NCBI GenBank assembly: GCA_964482025.1
Contig: CAYZVN010000023.1
Span: forward strand, 1-39,026
DNA from: UBA5868 sp964482025
GTDB lineage: Bacteria; Pseudomonadota; Gammaproteobacteria; Pseudomonadales; Cellvibrionaceae
Direction: 5' to 3'
Length of the DNA: 39,026 bases
A program made the position numbers and the translations under genes. Shown piece by piece: positions 33,740 through 39,026 of this stretch (within the stretch, counting starts at the first letter, position 1; each line of letters starts with the position of its first letter). The notes beneath the pieces are model-generated. The model was not told the origin of the DNA. It saw only the letters and a list, made by a program, of their open reading frames with translations, and ran no database searches.

Positions 33740-34539
33740 GACGAACGCTTCTGCTGATGCCAAAAGGGCTGGCCGACCACGGGCGTGCTGGGGCTGGCGG
33801 TTTGTCGCTTTTGCATAAGGCCGGCGAGAAAGGCTTCGCGGCCGGCTTCCACCGCGCCGCCGAAGGCGCGCGCCATAAGTGCTGGCTGCTGGGCCTTGGC
33901 GACGGCGGTGTTCAGCAGCACGGCGTCGAAGCCCATTTCCATGGCCTCACAGGCTTGTGAGGGCGCGCCCAGGCCCGCGTCGACAATCAGCGGAATATCG
34001 GGCAGGCGCTCGCGCAGGGTGCGCAGGTTGTACTTATTGAGTAGACCCTGGCCGGTGCCTATGGGCGATCCCCAGGGCATCAAGACTTGGCAGCCCACAC
34101 CGAGCAACTTTTGGCAGAGTACTAAATCGTCGGTGCAGTAGGGCAATACCTTAAAGTCGCGTTTGACCAGCTCCTCCGCCGCTTCCACCAGCGCGAACGG
34201 ATCGGGCTGCAGGTTGTAGTCGTCGCCGATTACTTCGAGCTTGATCCACGGGGTGGCGAAGATTTCCCGCGACATTTCGGCGAGGTTTACCGCTTCTTTT
34301 ACCGATTTACAGCCGGCGGTATTGGGCAGCAGGCGGCAGCCCGTGCTTTTGATGGCCTGCCAAATTTGCGCACCGTCGCGGTCCTTTGGGTTTTGTCTGC
34401 GCAACCCGAGAGTGACTATGTCGCAGCCCGAGGCTTCAATCGACTCGAGCATAGCCTGGGGAGACGGATAAAGTGCCGTGCCGAGCAGCAGGCGGCTGCT
34501 GAAGGACTCACCGTACAGCGTCAGTGTGTCCTGGCTCAT
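33736..34539 (-). CDS. thiG: Thiazole synthase
   Basis: This TIM-barrel enzyme forms the thiazole phosphate ring of thiamine from deoxyxylulose phosphate, dehydroglycine and ThiS-thiocarboxylate. The 267-residue protein has the Schiff-base lysine in TPWIKLEVIGDD, the NTAGCKSVKEAV segment and the phosphate-binding LIVDAGLGAPSQACEAME. Its ATG overlaps the thiS stop by one base (TGATG). It works together with ThiS and ThiO encoded just upstream. Confidence 0.97.
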   Translation of the reverse strand: MSQDTLTLYGESFSSRLLLGTALYPSPQAMLESIEASGCDIVTLGLRRQNPKDRDGAQIWQAIKSTGCRLLPNTAGCKSVKEAVNLAEMSREIFATPWIKLEVIGDDYNLQPDPFALVEAAEELVKRDFKVLPYCTDDLVLCQKLLGVGCQVLMPWGSPIGTGQGLLNKYNLRTLRERLPDIPLIVDAGLGAPSQACEAMEMGFDAVLLNTAVAKAQQPALMARAFGGAVEAGREAFLAGLMQKRQTASPSTPVVGQPFWHQQKRSS

Positions 34540-34748
34540 CAGCCACCCCCTACGGGATTGACGATGTCCAGAGTATCGCCGTCTTGCAGTTGGATTTGCG
34601 GATATTGGGTGCGCGGCACAAACTCGCCGTTAACGGCAATGGCGAATGCTAAATCCGGATTGCGCTCGCGATAGTCTTGCAGCAGATCGTCCAGGCGGAC
34701 GGGCTGAGGGAACTGACGAGCTTCGTCGTTAATACTGATGGTAACCAT
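34539..34748 (-). CDS. thiS: Sulfur carrier protein ThiS
   Basis: This 69-residue ubiquitin-like protein ends in Gly-Gly-Gly (DIVNPVGGG); its terminal Gly-Gly is adenylated and thiocarboxylated and delivers sulfur to ThiG. The start MVTISINDEARQ is slightly longer than usual. It lies 2 bp behind the thiO stop and overlaps thiG by one base. Confidence 0.95.
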   Translation of the reverse strand: MVTISINDEARQFPQPVRLDDLLQDYRERNPDLAFAIAVNGEFVPRTQYPQIQLQDGDTLDIVNPVGGG

Positions 34749-34750
34749 AG

Positions 34751-35857
34751 TCAGGCTAGGTCTCCTGATATTTGCGTGAATTCGGGGAGGCGCTCAAGCA
34801 CCTCTTGGACAAGCGTGGGGGCTAACAAGTAGCCATGACGATAGAGTCCATTGATGCGCACAATGTTCTGTGCAGGGAGGCTATGTATGTGGGGGTGAAC
34901 CTGCTCGTGTTCAATCATCGGCAGGTTGTGCCAGTAAGAGGGGCGCAAATTGGCGTCCAGTTCGAGTATGCGCGCCTCGGCAAACGCGGGGTTTAAGGTG
35001 TAGAGCGCGCTGCCCAGCTCCAACATGGACTGCACGCTGACGGGAGAGCGGTCCTGGCTCTCGATTTCGGTGGCGCCGATGATAAAGCGGTTGCCGGGCT
35101 TGGGCACTATGTAGAGCTTGTAGCGCGGGTGCATCAAGCGGATAGGGTGGTGGAGCTGCACCTCGTCGGTTTGCACCCAAAGCACTTCCCCGCGCACCCC
35201 GCGCAGGTCTTTACGGCTTTGGCGCGCACCCATGCCCCGGCAGTCAAAAATGCAATCAAAGCCAGCCAATGTCTCCTGGTCGAGCTTTGCCTCCGGCAGA
35301 AAGTCGACCGACTTACGCGCTACGCATTCCCCTCCCAGGGTCTGAATCTCCTCCAGCAAGCGCGCTAACAGATGCCGGTTGTCCAGATAGGCTTCATCGG
35401 GCAAGTAGAGGGCGCGGTCGAACTGGCCGGCAATGTCTGGCTCCAGGCTCTGTAAGTCGCGGCGCTCCAGCCAGCGGGCGTTGTTGTCATCCCCCAGGTG
35501 GAAGCGCAGGTCGCGGTAAAACTGCTCCAGCTCCGCCATATCCGCTGGGTGCGCGACGACCAAACTGCCGGGGGCGGCGTAATGCACCGGTTGCGGAGCG
35601 GCGGCATTCAGCTCCGCCATCCAATCGGGCCAAATCTGAAGTGAGCGGATGCCCATGTCGTAGATAGCGCGTTCGGAAACCACGACTTCACTCAAGGGCG
35701 AGATCATGGCGGCGGCCGTGTAGGCGGCGCTGTGGGGCTGGTGGAGGTCGCCCTCATCGAACACGCAAACGCGGTGTCCGAGCTTAAGAAGGCGCCAGGC
35801 TAACAATCGGCCCAAAAGGCCGGCGCCGGCTATAGCGATGGAAAGTGAACTGGACAT
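34751..35857 (-). CDS. thiO: Glycine oxidase
   Basis: This FAD-dependent oxidase (DAO family, 368 residues) makes dehydroglycine for the thiazole ring. The dinucleotide-binding motif is IAGAGLLGRLLAWRL at the N terminus, with VCVFDEGD ending strand 2. The C-terminal DAO features include GATEIESQDRSP and NGLYRHGYLLAPTL. It is the first gene of the thiO-thiS-thiG-ABC operon. Its ATG is 6 bases after the TPP riboswitch, so translation is probably what the riboswitch controls. Confidence 0.94.
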   Translation of the reverse strand: MSSSLSIAIAGAGLLGRLLAWRLLKLGHRVCVFDEGDLHQPHSAAYTAAAMISPLSEVVVSERAIYDMGIRSLQIWPDWMAELNAAAPQPVHYAAPGSLVVAHPADMAELEQFYRDLRFHLGDDNNARWLERRDLQSLEPDIAGQFDRALYLPDEAYLDNRHLLARLLEEIQTLGGECVARKSVDFLPEAKLDQETLAGFDCIFDCRGMGARQSRKDLRGVRGEVLWVQTDEVQLHHPIRLMHPRYKLYIVPKPGNRFIIGATEIESQDRSPVSVQSMLELGSALYTLNPAFAEARILELDANLRPSYWHNLPMIEHEQVHPHIHSLPAQNIVRINGLYRHGYLLAPTLVQEVLERLPEFTQISGDLA

Positions 35858-35863
35858 GACTTG

Positions 35864-35957
35864 TTCCCTACGCGAGTTCTAACCCGATCAGGTTCAGCGG
35901 GTTTCGCGCGATTGCGATCTCAGCCTCGGATTGGTCAACCCTGGCACCCCGACAAGA
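35864..35957 (-). promoter_or_regulatory. TPP riboswitch (THI element)
   Basis: The minus strand shows the full thi-box: CGGGGTGCCAGG, then GGCTGAGA, then AACCCGCTGAACCTGATC, then GCGTAGGGAACAAG. P1 pairs CTTGT near 35955 with ACAAG. The final AGGGA is also the only good Shine-Dalgarno for thiO, 10-11 bases before its ATG. Confidence 0.97.
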
Positions 35958-35964
35958 ACCATGC

Positions 35965-35993
35965 AGTGTAGAGAGGCGCCAGAACCTTAGCAA
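35965..35993 (-). promoter_or_regulatory. Candidate promoter of the thi operon
   Basis: TTGCTA (35993-35988), a 17-bp spacer and TACACT (35970-35965), each a 4/6 match, would start the RNA at about 35958, exactly at the riboswitch 5' end. Confidence 0.55.
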
Positions 35994-36005
35994 GGTGGTA
36001 TTCAT

Positions 36006-37466
36006 TCAGGTGGCGGTGCGCTTTACCTCGCAGTACAGCTCGCCCTTATGCAGTTTGGCGGTGAGCGTTTGCCCCGCCGCGACCTCTGCCGCATCGCGCA
36101 CCGCTTGGCCTTCGGCGGTGAGCAAAATGGCGTAGCCGCGACTGAGGGTATTCAGTGGACTCACACTGTTGAGCAAACCGGCAACCCGCTGCACGCGCTG
36201 TTGCTGACGTTCGAGCTGTTTGCGTTGCGCCGCTTCCAGCCGCAGCCTAAGGACTTGAAGTTGGTGGGCGTGCTTCGTCACTTGCGCTTGCGGATTGCAC
36301 CGCTGTAATTGATGAGCAAGCCGCTCAAACTGCTGCTGAGCGTTGCGCACAGCCGCCTTCATTGCTTGATGTAAGCGCATTTCCAGGTGGTCGAGTTTCT
36401 GTGCTTGCCCCTGCAGCTGCTGCTTCGGGTGCGGCAGGCGCGCTCGCAGGTGCTCCATCCGCTGACGGGCACTGCGCAGGGTGGTCGTCATGGCCCGGTG
36501 TAAGCGCACTTCCAAGTGATCCAGTGTTTGCGCTTGTGCCTGCAGCTTCTGTTTTGGATGCGGCAAACGCGCCCGCAGATGCTCCACCTGCTGGCGTTGC
36601 CAGCGCAGGTGCGCGGTCATACAGCGATTGAGCTGCTGTTCGTGTTGCTTTATCTGCTGCAGCAGGGCTTGGCCATCCGGCGAAATCAATTCCGCTGCGG
36701 CAGACGGCGTGGGCGCGCGCATATCGGCAACAAAGTCAGCGATGGTGAAATCCACTTCGTGACCAACCGCGCTGACGACGGGAATTTCCGAGGCATAAAT
36801 CGCGCGTGCGACCACTTCTTCATTAAAGGCCCAGAGATCCTCCAGCGAACCGCCGCCGCGCCCGACAATCAACACATCGCACAACGCGTGGCGGTTGGCG
36901 GTCTCGATGGCGGCGGCGATTTGGCCGGCCGCTTCATTACCTTGCACCGCCACCGGCAGCACTATCACCGGCAGCGCGGGAAAGCGCCGGCGCAGTACGT
37001 GGAGAATATCGTGCACGGCCGCACCGGTGGGCGAGGTGACAACACCGAGCCGTTGGGGCCAAGCGGGCAGGGGCTTTTTAAGTGCGGGGTCGAACAAACC
37101 TTCGGCTTGGAGCTTTTCCTTGAGTAACTCGAACTGGCGCTGCAGGTCGCCCGCGCCGGCGGGCTCCATATGGTCGACGATCAACTGGTAATCACCACGA
37201 CCTTCGTACAGACTCACCTTGGCACGCACCAGCACCTTTTTGCCCGGTTCCGGTTTAAAGCGCACCATCATGTTGCGGTTGCGGAACATGGCACAGCGCA
37301 CCTGGGCGCCGCTGTCCTTTAAACTGAAATACCAATGACCGGAGCTGGGTACCGAAAGATTGCTCAGTTCACCCTCAACCCACAGCAGCGGCAAGTAGGT
37401 TTCCAGCAAATCCTTCGCGGCGCGGTTGAGTTGGCTGACGGTAAGGACTTGGCGGTTCTGCTGCAT
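36006..37466 (-). CDS. xseA: Exodeoxyribonuclease VII large subunit, with tandem repeats
   Basis: This is the catalytic subunit of exonuclease VII, which degrades single-stranded DNA from both ends together with XseB. The 486-residue protein has the N-terminal OB-fold (LWVEGELSNLSVPSSGHWYFSLKD), the catalytic domain with RLGVVTSPTGAAVHDI, GRGGGSLEDLWAFN and SAVGHEVDFTIADF, then a long helical region and the typical ending NTLSRGYAIL. In the helical region a 43-residue unit (MTxxLRxxRQxxEHLRARLP...) occurs twice nearly intact and a third time in decayed form. xseB is not in the window. Confidence 0.95.
   Translation of the reverse strand: MQQNRQVLTVSQLNRAAKDLLETYLPLLWVEGELSNLSVPSSGHWYFSLKDSGAQVRCAMFRNRNMMVRFKPEPGKKVLVRAKVSLYEGRGDYQLIVDHMEPAGAGDLQRQFELLKEKLQAEGLFDPALKKPLPAWPQRLGVVTSPTGAAVHDILHVLRRRFPALPVIVLPVAVQGNEAAGQIAAAIETANRHALCDVLIVGRGGGSLEDLWAFNEEVVARAIYASEIPVVSAVGHEVDFTIADFVADMRAPTPSAAAELISPDGQALLQQIKQHEQQLNRCMTAHLRWQRQQVEHLRARLPHPKQKLQAQAQTLDHLEVRLHRAMTTTLRSARQRMEHLRARLPHPKQQLQGQAQKLDHLEMRLHQAMKAAVRNAQQQFERLAHQLQRCNPQAQVTKHAHQLQVLRLRLEAAQRKQLERQQQRVQRVAGLLNSVSPLNTLSRGYAILLTAEGQAVRDAAEVAAGQTLTAKLHKGELYCEVKRTAT
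36234..36620 (-). repeat. Tandem 129-bp repeats inside xseA
   Basis: Unit 1 is 36620-36492, unit 2 is 36491-36363 and a degenerate unit 3 is 36362-36234; each begins with an in-frame Met codon. Units 1 and 2 share the stretches EHLRARLPHPKQ and LDHLE.RLH.AM. The period is exactly 43 codons. Confidence 0.9.
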
Positions 37467-37548
37467 AAGACGTCCGGGAAGAAGGTGGGCGAAGTGGGGT
37501 ATTGTAGGTCGCCGCTTGAAAAATCAAAAATCGTTACGGAGCCCGCGG

Positions 37549-38712
37549 ATGATCACCACCCTCGCCATCGCCAATTACCGCTCCCTGCGCGAGATCGTTA
37601 TGCCCCTGGGGCGCATGACCGTCGTCACCGGCGCCAACGGCAGTGGTAAATCCAACTTATATAAAGCACTGCGCCTGCTGGCCGAATCCGCCTCCGGCAG
37701 AATCATCAATGCCATGGCGGAAGACGGCGGTTTGGAATCGAGCATCTGGGCCGGGCCAGAGCGCATCACGCGCGGCATGCGCAGTGGCGAAGTGCCGGTG
37801 CAGGGTGGGCCAAGGCAGGATGTGGTGCGGCTGAAAATGGGTTTTGCGGCGGAAGAATTCGGCTATTGCACATCCCTCGGCCTGCCACCGCCAAGTGCCA
37901 CCAGCAAATTTCAGCTGGACCCGGAAATTAAACGCGAATGCATCTGGGCCGGGCCTTTTTATCGCCCTGCATCCTCCTTGGTGGACCGCGCCGGCCCAGT
38001 GGTAAAAGTGCGCAGCGGTCGCCAGTGGGATGTTCGCGTGCAAAATCTCAATACCTTCGAAAGCATGCTGGCGGAAATTGCCGACCCTGTCACCGTGCCA
38101 GAAATTTTCTCCGTGCGGCAATTTATTCGTGGCTGGCGTTTTTACGACAACTTCCGCACCGACCGCGACTCCCGCATCCGCACACCCCAAATCGGCACCC
38201 GCAGCCCAGTGCTGGACCACGACGGCTACAACCTCGTGGCCGCGTTACAAACCATCTTAGAAATTGGCGACCACCAAGCCCTACACGAAGCCGTAGAAGA
38301 TGCCTTTCCCGGCAGCCGCTTGGGGGTGAATGTCGATAGCGGCAGCCGATTTGTGCTCGCCTTACAACAACCGGGATTATTGCGCCCGCTCACACAAGCC
38401 GAACTCTCCGACGGCACCCTGCGCTACCTCTGCCTGATCGCCGCACTCCTAACCCCAAGACCGCCACCGCTGCTGGTATTTAACGAACCCGAAACCAGTT
38501 TGCATCCGGATTTATTGCCGGCACTTGCGCGACTATTTATTAAAGCGGCTGAAAGTACCCAAGTGTGGGTCATTTCCCACTCATCGCGTTTAGTTGCAGC
38601 GTTAAATGAAATGGAAGACTGCCAGGGTATTGCGCTGGAAAAAGAGCTTGGGGAAACGCGCATTGTGGGGCAGGGGTTATTGGACAAGCCGGCCTGGCAT
38701 TGGGCGGATTGA
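37549..38712 (+). CDS. AAA-family ATPase (COG4637-like, SMC/RecF-type fold)
   Basis: This 387-residue predicted ATPase has Walker A GANGSGKS (28-35), a central divergent region with several Arg/Pro-rich segments, an ABC-type signature LSDGTLRYLCL, and a Walker B of the form LLVFNEPETSLHP with Asn-Glu in place of the usual Asp-Glu. WVISHSSRLV is the switch region. These are features of the AAA_21/COG4637 'predicted ATPase' family, whose members include OLD-like and defence-linked proteins. The start MITTLAIANYRSL is set by family pattern; the frame is open upstream to 37426 into the xseA region. It stands alone and divergent from xseA. The function is unknown. Confidence 0.82.
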   Translation: MITTLAIANYRSLREIVMPLGRMTVVTGANGSGKSNLYKALRLLAESASGRIINAMAEDGGLESSIWAGPERITRGMRSGEVPVQGGPRQDVVRLKMGFAAEEFGYCTSLGLPPPSATSKFQLDPEIKRECIWAGPFYRPASSLVDRAGPVVKVRSGRQWDVRVQNLNTFESMLAEIADPVTVPEIFSVRQFIRGWRFYDNFRTDRDSRIRTPQIGTRSPVLDHDGYNLVAALQTILEIGDHQALHEAVEDAFPGSRLGVNVDSGSRFVLALQQPGLLRPLTQAELSDGTLRYLCLIAALLTPRPPPLLVFNEPETSLHPDLLPALARLFIKAAESTQVWVISHSSRLVAALNEMEDCQGIALEKELGETRIVGQGLLDKPAWHWAD

Positions 38713-39026
38713 TGAGTAGCAAATGCGGCCGGAGGCTGTCCACCCCAGGCTTTATAGCGTAATGGGTTGGTCAACAAGTTGGAATAGAGGTAAGCGTCGC
38801 GATGATTGCTTCTGTGGTCTAGGGTTGTTAATGGGCAGTCCTCAAGCTCGTGGGCTGGGGTCTTTGGGCGAGTGAATCGCTACTACTTCCTTAAACACCT
38901 TACAGTCATCGTGGGATGCTACAAATTAGCAGTGGCGGTGGGGTAAGTAGATGCTTATCCTTAACTGGCATTAGACGGACAGCCGCCAGTGTTAGACCGA
39001 AAATTTCCGTGCTAAATACAGAGTGC
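38713..39026. other. Right-edge region without recognised gene
   Basis: About 310 bases after the ATPase gene carry no convincing reading frame on either strand. An imperfect inverted repeat, TAACTGGC (38962-38969) with GCCAGTGTTA (38985-38994), is the only structure noticed. Confidence 0.4.

Noticed and set aside
38962..38994. attC-like inverted repeat (TAACTGGC with GCCAGTGTTA, followed by GTTAGAC)
   Set aside because: The GTTRRRY end fits an integron attC, but the left core (CCTTAAC) breaks the RYYYAAC rule, the paired inner arms are too short, and no integrase or cassette array is visible.
1..39026. CRISPR array, insertion sequence or prophage
   Set aside because: No regularly spaced direct repeats, transposase motifs, terminal inverted repeats or phage genes were seen; the only tandem repeats are coding ones (xseA, poly-Ser linkers).

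Overview
The window is chromosomal DNA of a free-living gammaproteobacterium, most likely of the Cellvibrio/Saccharophagus/Teredinibacter group. The main evidence is a large secreted GH5 cellulase whose domains are joined by poly-serine linkers, a hallmark of that group. Housekeeping genes and gene order also look Pseudomonas-like: argF next to an ABC ATPase, fmdB-aspS, and a HolD-like gene followed by rimI and prfC. The sequence is a draft scaffold with two 100-N gaps of nominal size (20225-20324 and 27478-27577).

Layout. 117-3257 (minus): argD-argF-ABC ATPase, an arginine-biosynthesis operon with 3-bp gene spacing. 3443-5751 (minus): proS and a periplasmic lytic transglycosylase joined by a GTGA overlap. 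5868-6293 (plus): HIT-family hydrolase, divergent from proS. 6369-6806 (minus): HU-type DNA-binding protein with a histone-H1-like Lys/Ala/Pro tail. 7294-9424 (plus): fmdB-type zinc ribbon and aspS. 9474-17197 (minus): alpha-2-macroglobulin lipoprotein, pbpC and a macro-domain protein in one tight operon. 17370-18707 (minus): HD-GYP c-di-GMP phosphodiesterase. 18921-20207 (minus): glycerate 2-kinase.

20376 to about 20890 (minus) contains no gene but holds the most striking element of the window. It is a GGA-studded, terminator-ended RNA with all the marks of a CsrB/RsmZ-type RNA that sequesters the CsrA/RsmA regulator. Divergent from it lies leuA (plus), followed by a HolD (DNA polymerase III psi)-like gene, rimI and prfC.

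25628-27628 holds a divergent pair: an HDOD protein (minus) and a degenerate response-regulator receiver protein (plus, interrupted by the second gap). 27693-29026 (minus) is a lipoprotein of the phytase-esterase-like beta-propeller kind that appears broken by an internal deletion. 29671-32424 (plus) is the multidomain GH5_2 endoglucanase. A tRNA-Leu(CAA) with a near-consensus stable-RNA promoter follows (minus).

32933-35957 (minus) is a thiamine thiazole operon, thiO-thiS-thiG plus an ABC ATPase, behind a TPP riboswitch. Next come xseA, with tandem 43-residue repeats in its helical region (minus), and a COG4637-like AAA ATPase (plus). The last 314 bases hold no recognisable gene.

Most loci are core metabolism, translation or envelope functions. 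The accessory interest lies in the Csr-type RNA, the cellulase with an unrecognised Cys-containing C-terminal domain, the expanded XseA, the HolD-like protein and the macro-domain gene coupled to a macroglobulin/PBP1C defence-repair unit.
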